From positions 130,994,196 through 131,058,195 of the forward strand of contig NC_031769.1 in NCBI RefSeq assembly GCF_001522545.3: a DNA stretch of 64,000 nucleotides, read 5' to 3'. This DNA comes from Parus major. Its lineage: Eukaryota; Chordata; Aves; Passeriformes; Paridae. A program made the position numbers and the translations under genes. This document shows positions 1-10,918 of this stretch, piece after piece; positions within the stretch are counted from its first letter, which is position 1; every line of letters starts with the position of its first letter. The notes below the pieces were generated by a model, which searched no databases, was not told the DNA's origin, and worked only from the letters and a program-made list of their open reading frames with translations.

Positions 1-630
1 GCCCCCCCCTGCCGTGCCCTTCCCTTCCCTCCGCGGCATCCGTGTGGGAGCGGCGGGGGCGGCCAGGCGCTTCCTCCTGCATGAGCTCACACGGCGGCGG
101 GGGAGGGAGCAGCCTCCCCGGCGCGGCCCCCGCTCCCCGCCGGGCTGAGGTGACGCGGACCCGCGGGCGGGGGGAGAGACAGAGAGCGGCGCGGTCGTTC
201 CGACCTCCTCGGGCCTTTCTGGCCTGTCCCCGTGGCTGGGCGCGCCCAGGGACCCGCTGCCGTGTCCTGGCAGCACCCTCGGAGCGGGGGAGGTCGCTGC
301 CACGCGTCGGGACCACGCCAATCTGCACCGGGGCGCCCGGCACCGTCCGTGTCTGCCCAGGGCGCTGCTGTTGGCGGGAGACCCGAGGGAGACCGCAGTC
401 CGAGGAGAGCCCAGGCAGGTCGGCCCCACGGAGCTCAGCCGTGTCTGCCCGCGGCTGCCTCGCCCGCTCCCCGGCTGCTGCCGCCCGGCCGGCTCGGGAA
501 CAGCTGCGGCTTAGCTGGGTCGCTGCTAATCGCGTTACCCCGCAGGCTGCGGCGCGCCGTGACGGCGAGAGCCGGGAGATCCGTTCTGCCCCACGCAGGG
601 TTTAGGGCGGGCTCTTTTTCCCGTCAAAAG
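1..630. promoter_or_regulatory. CpG island at the window edge, probable promoter of a neighbouring gene
   Basis: Very GC- and CpG-rich from base 1 to about 620, then abruptly AT-richer. No recognisable coding sequence; the long frames on the plus strand are GC artefacts. In human, KLF10 lies downstream of AZIN1 on the same strand. If bird order is the same, this could be the KLF10 promoter with the gene running left out of the window. That is synteny inference only. Confidence 0.5.
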
Positions 631-851
631 TTGTAATGAAAGCAGAAAGAGCGGCTGTGTGTGTCAGGACCTGAGGAGCCGTATCCAGGCCAGGCTGCAG
701 CTGTGACTGGTGTTGGGCTCTAGAAATGCTATTTGGGCTTCATTATAGTTCAGTTTCTTTGCTCCTGCTTATTCAGTCTCACTTAAGAGATCTCCCGTCC
801 TCCTAAGCAGTCTAGTGTTATTTGGTCAGAGCATTTTCTTTTTTATTTTTC

Positions 852-2517
852 TAACACCTTCTTTGCCTCAGTCTTCAGCAGTAAGATCAGTTATCCTCAG
901 TACAATGGGCCTCCTGACCCCATTGTCCTGAGCTGGTAGACATGGACAGGAGCAGAATTACAGGATGCCCTGTAATTCAGGAGGAAGCAGTGACCTGCTG
1001 TGCCACTTAGATGCTTACAAGTCTATGGGATTGGATCATCCTAGAGTGATGAAGGAGCTGGTGGAAGAGCTCACCAAGCCCCTCTTCATCATTTATCTCA
1101 TTTATCATCAGTCCTGGATAACCAGGGAGGTGCCACATGGCTGGAAGCTGGCCAATGTGATACCCATCCACAGAAAGGGCCAAAAGGTGGATCCAGAGAA
1201 CTACAGGCCTGTCAGCCTAACCTCGGTGCCCAGCAAGGTTATGAAGTAGATCATCTTCAGTGCAATCACATGATACATACAAGACAACCAAGGGATCAGT
1301 CCCAGCCAGGATGGTTTAGGAAAGCCAGGTCCTGTTTGACCAACCTGATCTCGTTTTATGACCAGGTGATTTGCCTAGTAGATGATGGGAAGGCTGTGGA
1401 CGTAGTCTACCTGGACTTCAGGAAAGCTTCTGACTCCACCTCTCACAGCATACTCCTGGAAAAGCTGTCAGCTCATGGCTTGAGAGGCAAACTCTCCACT
1501 GCATTGAAAACTGGCTGGATGGCTGGGCCAGAGTGGTGGTGAATGGTGCTAAATCCAATTGGTATCCAGTCACCAGTGGTGTCCCCCAGGGATCAGTGTC
1601 AGGCCCAGTCCTAGTTAATATCTTCATTGATGATCTGGATGAGGGGATCTAATAAATTTGTGGATGACACCAAGCTGGGTGCAAGTATCAGTCCTCTGTG
1701 GTGTAGGAAGTCTCTGCAGGAGGATCTGGATAAGCAGAATCAATGTCCCAAAGCCAGTGGTATGAGGTTTGATAAGGAGAATTGCTGGGTCCAACATTTT
1801 GTCCACAAAACCCCATGCAGCACTACCTGCTGTGGGTAGAGTATCTGGAAAGCTGCTCAGAAGAAAAGGACCTGGGGGTTGCTGGTAAACAGCCACTGAA
1901 CATGAGCCAGTGTGTGCCCAGGTGGCCAAGAAGGCCAGTGGCATCCTGGCCTGTATCACCAATAGTGTGGCCAGCAGGAGCAGCAGTCACCCTCCCCAGG
2001 TACTCAGCACTGGTGAGGCCACACCTTGAGTGCTGTGTCCAGTTCAAGGCCCCTCAATTCAAGAAGGTCATTGAGGTGCTGGAGATAGTCCACAGGACAG
2101 CTCAGCTGATGTAGGGTCTGGAGCACCAGTCTTGTGAGGAGCAGCTGAGGGAGCTGGGCGTGTTTAGCCTGGAGCAAAGGAGGTTCAGGGGTGACCTTAT
2201 CACTCTCTACAACTTGAGGAAAGGCTGTAGCCAGGCGGGGGTTGAGCTCTTTTCCCAGGCAACAAGCAATAGAATGAGAAGACAGCCCCAAGCTGCCTCA
2301 GGGGCAGTTTAGGTTGGACATTGTGAGGAATTTCCTCGAATAAAGGGTGATTAGGCACTGATAATGGGCTGCCCCATTATCAGTGGTGGAGTCATCATCC
2401 CTGGGGGTGTTTAAGGAAAGACTGGAGGTGGCACTCAGTGCCATGGTCCAGTTGGCATGGTGTTCAGTCAAAAGTCTCAGATGCCTTTTCAAACCTAATT
2501 GTTCTGCGATTATGTCA
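852..2517 (+). mobile_element. CR1 LINE fragment with broken reverse transcriptase and 3' end
   Basis: Pieces of the CR1 second open frame are scattered over all three frames: LEKLSAHGL near 1458, [12 protein letters not shown] near 1580, and the polymerase active-site box FVDDTKLG near 1657. Stops and frameshifts interrupt it repeatedly, so it is inactive. The 3' part (about 2330-2517) has the family's ending, CCATGGTCCAGTTGGCATGG and then CAAACCTAATTGTTCTGCGA. It is 5'-truncated, as most CR1 copies are. The start is approximate. Confidence 0.88.
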
Positions 2518-5500
2518 TTCTTCCTGTCCTTCCCCTTTTCTATGGTGTCATGGTCCTATTCTTTCTTTCTGCTTAGTTCTTCCCCATGTCAGCCAATTCC
2601 AATTGGCAGAAGGGGTCTGGCAGCAGTTGATGTGTTCCTGTAATTTGCCAGAAAGCAAGGAAACAAGAAACACTAGTTCCAGAGACTTTAGTTATGCTTG
2701 AAAGAGAGAAAAAACCCCAAAACAACAAACTGAGAAAACCAACCTGCAAAAAATTAGCAATTTCTTCAGCCTGAAGATAGAAAAAGGATATAGATATTGC
2801 AAAACATGACCATAGATGTATGTAATTTATTAATATAATTATTATAATTATATTAATAAATTAACAATGTAATTATTAAAATAATACTTAATCATTTCAA
2901 AGACATGTATTGACAAAAGAGTGGTAATATTTTTTCCTAGGAAGACACTTTTTTTCCATATTGCTTTAATTCCAGTATTTCAACTGATACATTGTGCAGG
3001 TGGAATCTCTGCTATTTGGCTTCACAGTGGTACCCCAGACACATCTGATGGGATGTGCTGTCCTACTATGCCCCCTTGCACCAGGCTGCCAGTGGTGAGT
3101 TCCTTTCTCCTTGCTCCTACAGCTGGCACAATTGGCACCTGTAGAAAAACTTGCCACTAGAGAAAAATCTGCATCTCCCATCTTCTGCTTCTGTTGTGCA
3201 GCCTGGATATCTGCCTGACTTTCTGACAGATTTTATAAGATCCCTGCAGGCACTGCAGAGAAACGGATTGGCCTGACTGCCTTATCTAGACAGAATTCCC
3301 AAAAGAGAATTCACTTCAGAATGATACAAACTCCTTTCACTACTAGTAGCAAGCAGTTGTTTACAAATTACTCGACTGGATCCCAAGTCTCTGGGTGGAG
3401 AAACAGAATAAAGTATGTTTCTTGTGTGTTTCACACTGAAATCAACAGGGGAAAAAATGTTGATAAAATGGTTGCTTGGCTCCCAGAACACGCTGTCCTT
3501 TGCCAGAAGGTGCTACTGTCACACAACATGCAGCTGGGGAATGAGCTCCTGGCTCACAAGTGCATCTGCCCTGAATGAAATAAAAGTTGTGGAACAAATA
3601 CTCAATAGTTCTTGGTGAAATTCTGTGTTTTCTGTTTATGGCAAGTTCTGTCATAATTTTTGTGATTGTAAGTGGTTTCCTGGAATCTCATTTGAAACAT
3701 AATATTGCCGCTAAAACTAAATCTGTAAAAGTTGCATCAGCCTACATGACAAATTCACTCACAAAATTAATAGCTTCCCTGTACATTCACCAGAAAATTG
3801 TCACTTTTTCACCCTTACATGTATGTAATGCATATATACAAATGTTTTACTGATAACAGTAAGAACTTCAGTGTTAAAAATCCGGTTTCCAACATGAAGA
3901 TCTGCAACGTGAACTACTGTCACCATTTTTAGCTTGCTTGCTATGGCAACGTGTTGAAGGTGTGTGCTGGACTGTTGGAAGAGGTTATGGTGATTCTGCA
4001 GTAATTTTCTGTAAGTAAAGTTCTCTTTGGAGGGAATACAATTATTTTCATATAAAATGGAAAGGTGAAATTAGCATAGCATTGTTTAAGCTTGATCATG
4101 TACCTTTTAGATTTGTAATAAGGATGACTTTCAGGGAACACTGGACAAAGCCATTGTAAATACTTTGGAGTTTTGGCCAAATCTCTCTTTATGTAACATG
4201 AAGTAAGTTATGATCCAACACTGACAAGTACTTCTCGACTCTGCTATGGTGTGACTGTGAGAAAATAAAGGGCTGACTTGCAATGGCAGCTCATGCTTCA
4301 GGTGGCTTGTTCTGTTGTTCTCTTCCGACTCTTCTCTCTCCCCTGTCTTTGCTTCACCTCCTTGCCCATCCTTCTCTTGGCTTCCTGTAAGCCATTTCAG
4401 CTCTTTGTTGCTGTGAGTGCTGCAGGATCACCCTTGCTGCTCTTGGCACCTCTTCCAGCAGTGATTCTCCACAGGCCCTCTTGGCTTGCCTGTGGCAGCT
4501 GCCAGTCTCACATGCCCAGCACACGCAGTTTTTCTTAATGCCTCATAATGCACCTTTCTTCCCATGATGTCTGTACTGCTTTTGCTCCATGAAAGCCTCT
4601 CCCTGTGGCCATTCCCAGTAACCAGCACTTGCCAGAGCCTGCTCTGCATCACTTACGGCCATTCAGATCCTGCTGCTTCCTCCACTATTTCTCGATCCTC
4701 CCTAATGTATTCCTCCTCCGCTGACACCTCCAGCCACTGATGTTTCCAGCCCTGCCTCCCCAACTGCCCTCTTTCTTTGCTTCTTTAAACCAGCTTGTTT
4801 CAACATTAATTTCCAGAGCAACCCTCTGCAGCCACGCCTCTCTTCAGTCTGCTTGTCTGGTTACTCAGGGAGCCTCCTGCTCATTCTCCTGTGTGAGAGT
4901 CTCCTCTCACCCTTGGGCTTTGTTCCCACCATGTCAATGCTTGTCTGCTGCTGGCCTCCATCCAGATGCAGGGCCTGAAAGTTTTGTGTTGTGCACTGAC
5001 CAGGTGCAGTCAAAATACCCAGAACGACTGGGCTTGGGCTGGTAGGTCAAAACCCTGTTACACTTCCCCTCCTTTAGGCCAGATCTTCAGATGAGTTCTG
5101 GGTTTGGCAGGGAGTATGGGCTCTGTAAGACTTCCTGGTAGTGTGGGGGATCAGGATGCAGGTGGGATGAAGAACTTCGTGAGAGGGTGGAGAGGGGGTT
5201 TGCTGTGCCTGTCCTCCACAAGCAGGCTCGACTGTCATGTCAGTGGCATGTCCTGTAGCTGTGTTGGTAGCAGCTGGCCTTGGCTCAGGAAAGAGCAGTC
5301 CTCGGAAGTGAGTAGACGTATCTGTTCCTTGACTCCCACAGTCCACAGGAGCTTTGTGTTCCCCCAGAGACCTCTGGTCCCTTCTAAATGCACGGCCAGG
5401 AGCCCTGCATGTGTGTTCATCTGCTGTAGCTTCTCCCCCTGCCCTGTGCTCTGCCTTTGAATTACAGAGCAGAACTGTCAAAACCACCTCTCCCAAAAAT

Positions 5501-6648
5501 AATCTCTTGCTTCAGAGGCTGGAAAATGTGACAGCTCATTTTCATATGCAGAGCGATGCAGTGGGTGTCTGAAAGCAGCTGAGGCTGAGGGGGTGGCCAG
5601 GGAAAGGCAGCTCTGAAATGGCAGCTGGGGAACATGAGAGGAAGGACGGAAGGAAGGGAGCAAATGAAGAACGGGGAGGGGGAGGAAGGAGGGCTGGAGG
5701 CTGCAGACAAGTCCAGGGCATGAGATGGTTGTACAGTGTGGGGCTGTTCTTTTTACCCTGTCCTTCTACTGCTCCCATTCAGTTATTGAATTAGAAAAGT
5801 ATCTCTGCTGCTACTGACAGCAATTGCCAAGCATGATATATCAGATAACTGGGGAGAGGGAGCATACAGTCAGCAACAAGGCAGCTTGGTGCTTTTTTCG
5901 TCTCCTTTTTCCTTCTTCTTCATGCCCCATTTTCCTCACATATCCTAACCTTAAGAAAAATCTGCTTCATGCTGGTTCTGCAACTGCTTATTGGAATACC
6001 AAGTGAAAAACAGAACTTACTTGTCATTAAGATTTCAGTTTTTGGGTTTTACTTTGTTTTACCATTCTAATTGCCAGATGGAGCAAATCCTGTTTGCCTG
6101 GCAATGCCATATTCCTCCCCAGCCCTATATGATACTCACCCCAGTTTCTGTGTACGTGCATTTTACAGAGTATTGCTTGTAGCCCTTTGTCCCTGGGGCA
6201 TTTGTGGCTGTGCCTGAGTCACTGCAGTTCCAGTCCTGCTGTGCCTGCTCAGTGGAAGGCTTCAGGGGCTGTCAGCAGTGTTGATGTTTGCACTGCTGCC
6301 ATAGGAGACAGCCTCATTGGGTCAGGGGAAACCTCAAACATCCCTAGTGAAGCCAAAGGTCAGGTGAGAGAAGCTTCTTTTTTGCAAGTGAGGTGTTTCC
6401 AGTGTAGTTGATCTTCTCTGGCAGCAATGGAAGGAGCTAAAGGATGACTGTCAATTCACAACTATTTTCCATTCAGTTTCCCAGAGAAGCTGGGGATGTG
6501 GTTTTATGCCACCCAGGAGGAAAAGGGTGTTTCTTTAGGAAGTATTTAGTATTTTGACTGTTAAGCACTTGGTGGTTATTTATGTAAGCCTATTAGACTA
6601 TATCTTAAGTTTAAATTTAAAAAGACCAACACTTGTCCATCCTGCAGG
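2518..6648. other. Intergenic, no gene recognised
   Basis: Mixed composition. It includes a perfect AT palindrome at 2823-2863. The short open frames show no family signature, and no repeat family was recognised. Confidence 0.7.
2823..2863. repeat. Perfect 41-bp AT-only palindrome
   Basis: Two 20-base arms (left arm TAATTTATTAATATAATTAT) around a single T, all A/T, with no mismatch. Such sequences can extrude cruciforms and are prone to breakage. No gene relation is seen. Confidence 0.9.
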
Positions 6649-6793
6649 TCATAGAATGGTTTGAGTTGAAAAGGACCTTAAAGATCAGCTGGTTCCAATT
6701 TCCTTGCCATGGGCAGGGACACCTTCCACTAGACCAGGTTGCTCAAAGCCCCATCCAGCCCAGTTGTGAACACTTTCAGGGATAGAGGGCCTC
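6649..6793 (-). mobile_element. CR1 LINE 3'-end fragment
   Basis: Reverse complement of the CR1 3' region: TCATAGAATGGTTTGAGTTG, GCCATGGGCAGGGACACCTT and CACTAGACCAGGTTGCTC are hallmarks in this orientation. About 145 bp, diverged and 5'-truncated. Confidence 0.88.
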
Positions 6794-8327
6794 ATTTTTC
6801 TGGTTGAAAAGCTAAATTGTCATGGGATTGGGACAATAAATTAGAGAAGAGAATTGGGAACGCAGCTGGTAATTTACTGGCCAGCTTTGTAACTGGTCTA
6901 GGGGCTGAGGCTAAGTCAGGCGAAACTACAGCCTCCTGAATCTCATCCCTCTCTTAAGAAAAGCAGCTTTGTTATCTGTGGATTATCTTGGCCTTGGCAT
7001 GCAGAATTAAGAAGGTGTTTTAAGTTGTTCCTTTATCCTAAACTCTTTGATTTCTACCTAAAAATAAGCAAGAGATATTTTACACTCCTCATGACAGGTC
7101 ATCAAGGGGTATTTTTTACTTCTGATGAGTACATGTCCCACATAAGACTTTAGGATAGATGGCCATTTTAGCCAATTTAATTTTTTCTCTAGCACAGAAA
7201 GAGCCCAGGTAAGTAAATGATCACTTCAATACATAGTAAACATTGTGAGAGTTTTTATACTCAGCTGTTTCAGTGTAGGATTAGGTTGTATGCCAACTAG
7301 AACTTTCCTTGGGTCCTGTGGCTGTGTTGCTTCTGAGGACACTGTACAGAAGGGTTGGTCTTGTACAGCTGCAGCCCTGCTTCCATCTGTCTTTTTGGAA
7401 GGTCAACCAAAACAGGTGTCTGGTCAGCTCAAACCAGCCAAGTCTCATACTCACTTAGTGCTTTGACCCAAGAAATCCTGGGAATCCAGTGACAATCAGG
7501 AATTAATATTGGAATGATCTGTTGATTCCTTCAGTGCTTCCTGTCTCACTTCCCAGGATGTGACCATGCATTTATTTTTGTTTAGTATCTTATGTGGTCT
7601 TTCTTCACTTGTGCATTGCTGGTGGGTTTGTTGATACCTCCAGTAAAGTGCAACATTTCTGTGTCACGTGGAGTTTGTCATTTCACAACATGGATACCTT
7701 TGGAGAGCAGTGGAAGAGTGTGGCAAAGTGGCATTTCTTTTGCAGACAGAGCTTGGAAAATATCAGAAAACACAACAGAGAATGTTTTCTGCTTAAAAGG
7801 GTAACATACAGTTACCTGTGCATTCTAACACATAGGAAGGTATATTTAATATATTTTGAGTTTTCTTGGTGTCATGATTGATTTAACTATTCAGCATAAA
7901 ACTTAGCTGTTCAGTTTGAATTTCTGCTATCAAAATCAGATACTTAGAAGCTGAACAGATAATAAATATTCTCATTTCATAAAATTTCATAAAATGAGAA
8001 GCAGACAGCCTGTAACCATTGTAGAATGAGCTTGTGTAACTAACAAAGCCACCTGTTCCTGCTATGATCAAATAAATGTTTTTTTCCCAATGGAAGTGTT
8101 AGAAACATATTTGTGTCCCTTTCCTGCCAAAACAGAATTTTCTTGTTACACTGTGTCATAAAGGCTGCTGCATTTTAAAAATTCCTCTGATGGGCTAAAT
8201 CCTGGACATATGAAGGAGATGAGGTGGTGGTGGTACGGGACATAGCACTATAGTATAAAAATCAGCAGGGACACTTTGCCTTTCCTTCCAACACAGATAA
8301 CATTTCCATACCTCCCACTATAGGTAT
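6794..8327. other. Intergenic, no gene recognised
   Basis: AT-rich, with only short frames lacking recognisable domains. Nothing supportable seen. Confidence 0.7.
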
Positions 8328-8654
8328 TGCCCTGGTTTTGGCTGGTATAAAGTTAATTTTCTTCCCAGTAGCTGGTACAGTGCTGTGTTATGGATTCGGT
8401 ATGGGAATAACATCGATAACATGCTGATGTTTTAGTTGTTGCTAAGTAGTCCTTCCCCTAAGTCAAGGACTTTTCAGTTTCCCATGCTCTGCCTGTGAGG
8501 AGCTGCACGGAAGCTGGGAGGGAGCACAGCCAGGACAGCTGTCCTAAACTGGCCAAAGGGATATTCCAGGCCATAGAATGTCATGCTTAGGTCCCCACAC
8601 AGTGTGGGATGTGAGCATGACATAAAGGAGATGGAATAAGGGGTGGAGAAGGTG
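8328..8654 (+). mobile_element. Truncated ERVL-type LTR (first of an adjacent pair)
   Basis: Begins TGCCCTGGTTTTGGCTGG and AGTTAATTTTCTTC, the 5' end of a common avian ERVL-like LTR family. It runs through GTTTTAGTTGTTGCT and GGACAGCTGTCC, then breaks off where a second copy of the same family begins. No internal retroviral coding sequence follows. Confidence 0.75.
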
Positions 8655-9210
8655 GTGGCATTGGCTGCAATAGAGTTAATTTTCTTTGTAGTAGCAGTTT
8701 GGGCCTATGTTTGGGATTTGTCCTGAAAACAGTGTTGATAACAGAGCAACGTTTTCTTTATCACTGAGCAGCACTAATAGAGTCAAAGCCTTTTCTGCTT
8801 CTCACATCATCCCTGCAGTGAGGGGGCTGGAGGAACACAAGGAGCTGGGATGGCTGACCCCAGCTGACCAGAGGGATATCCCACACCATATGGCATCATG
8901 CTCACTATATAAACCTGGGGGAAGAAGAGGGAAAGGGAGGATGTTGGGAGCAATGGCATTTGTCTTCTCAAGTCACCATTACATGCGGTGGAGCCCTGCT
9001 TTCCTGAGGATGGCTGGACACCTGGCTGTTCATGGGGAGGGGTGAATGAATTCCAAATTCCTTGGTTTGCTTTGCTTATGTTTCTATTAGATTGTCTTTA
9101 TCTCAGTCCCTGAGTTTTCTCACTTTTCTGATTCTCTTCCCATCCCACTGCCAGGGAATAAGCAAGTGGCTCTGTGGTGCTTAGTTGCTGGCAGGGTTTT
9201 AGCCATGACA
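8655..9210 (+). mobile_element. ERVL-type LTR (second of an adjacent pair)
   Basis: Same family and orientation as the copy before it: AGAGTTAATTTTCTTTG, ACAGTGTTGATAACA, a TATA-like ACTATATAAACCTGG near 8905, and the family's 3' end (GCTTAGTTGCTGG, ending AGCCATGACA). Its first bases are missing. No internal coding region lies between the two. Confidence 0.78.
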
Positions 9211-10316
9211 TGTATTTTGATAGAAATCATGAGATCTAAGGTTCTTCTTTCCTTTGAATCTAACTTTAATTATTTCTGAACTATTGACTAATTTGATCTC
9301 CATATGACAAATAAACTAGAGATGTTAATAGCTCCCACAGGGTTAATTTATTAATGTAATACCTGAACCCACCATGTATCTCTTAGTTTATATTCAAACA
9401 AACAAACAATCTCTAGATAGGAAAATTAAAGTGAAAAGGGGCAGGTAACATGTCCTTCATCTGATACAGACTAAACTGCATCCAATTTGACCTCGAGGAG
9501 CTGATACACTCCTTCTGTATGTCTCAGCAGGCCTCAAGCTCTCCCATGTCCTGCTGCTCTCTCTTGCCAAATTCCTAGTTCACATACCACACCCTTGGCA
9601 TCACAGTACAAAACACATCACTGACAAGCTGTTAAGCCACCCACTTGCTATTAGTAATTGATTTCCTTATTTTTCTTAAGATTTCACAGGAATTAAGGGC
9701 AAGGGGCACATTTGTGGGACCTGTGGAGATCAAGGCCTTGTGTTTTATTTAAAGAGACATCATAGGAGCCACAGCTTTGCTGCTCACATAGTCTCTTAGC
9801 AGCAATATAAGGATTAAGCTTTAAATCTTTAAAGGAAGAGCTTTTGTGAAAGCCAGTGTTCCTCAGTGCAAGTATCTCCACCGTGAGCTCAGACTGGCGT
9901 GTGAGCCTGCAAGGGGATGGATCTCTCTTTATTCTCCAAATGCACAATGTGCAGGAATGGTGTTGGCTTTGTAAACCCCTGTCAGTGGGGTTGCCCTCAT
10001 GACCAGAAGAACTTGCCCAAAGATTTTAATCAGTTTTCGCAAGATCCCAGGTGTAGATGGAGATTGTGCAGGTTATTCAGTGTGCCCTCATACCAAAACC
10101 TGCATGACAGCAGACTGCCAGCATCCATCTGCTCCCTGAATTCTCCTCTATGTGTCTCACTTTGCTCTTGCAGCTCAGTTTTGGGGATGCACACTTCATT
10201 CCTGCAGCTCTGCATGGGGCATATGCACTTTGGTCTTGCAGCTCACTGTTGGAGAGTCACCTCTGTTCCACAGCTCATCCTTGGTCTTACAGATATTCAC
10301 TCTGTGGGAGCCACAG
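9211..10316. other. Intergenic, no gene recognised
   Basis: No domain-bearing frame and no repeat family recognised. Ends at the boundary of the next LTR. Confidence 0.7.
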
Positions 10317-10918
10317 TATCCTGGTTTTAGCTGGTATGGAGTTAATTTTCTTCCCAGAAGCTGGTACAGTCCTATGTTTTCAATTTTGGATAAGAAAAAT
10401 GTTGATAACACACTGATGGTTTAGTTGTTGCTAGCAGGGCTTGCCAAAATCAAGGGGTTTTAAGTTTTCTGTGTTCTGCTAGTGAGGAGTTACACAAGAA
10501 GCAATAGGAAGCACAGCCAGGACAGCTGACCCGAACTGGCCAGAGGGATATTCCCTACTATAGAACACCGTGTTTGGTACATAAACTGTGGGGAATTGTT
10601 TGGGAGCTGCTAGTCACTGCTCAGGGATGGGATGGGTATTGGACAGGGGTGGTAAGCAGTTGTACCATGCATCACTTGTCTTTCTTGGGTTTATTTATAG
10701 CTCTTTTTGCTTCCTCCCTTTTCATTATATTCATATATATATATATATTATCCTTCATTATGTTATTTTTTTAAAATTTCAATTACTAAACTGCTGTTAT
10801 CCCAACTAATGGATTTTACCCTTTTTTCTGATTCTCTTCCTCGTCCCAGGGAGGTGGGGGGAGCAGTGAGCAAACAGCTACATTGTCTTTAGTTGCCAGC
10901 TGAGGTTAAACCACAACA
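10317..10918 (+). mobile_element. Solo ERVL-type LTR, about 602 bp
   Basis: Same family as the pair at 8.3-9.2 kb, nearly full length from TATCCTGGTTTTAGCTGG to GTTAAACCACAACA. The flanks CACAG (left) and AACAG (right) match at four of five bases, suggesting an aged target-site duplication. It holds an (AT)8 tract at 10733-10748. Confidence 0.78.

Noticed and set aside
42..605. 187-codon plus-strand frame at the left edge
   Set aside because: CpG-island artefact with no recognisable domain; an overlapping frame of similar quality runs in another phase.
965..1542. CR1 pol frames as a host gene
   Set aside because: Reverse-transcriptase motifs in broken frames with a CR1 3' end; a dead transposon copy.
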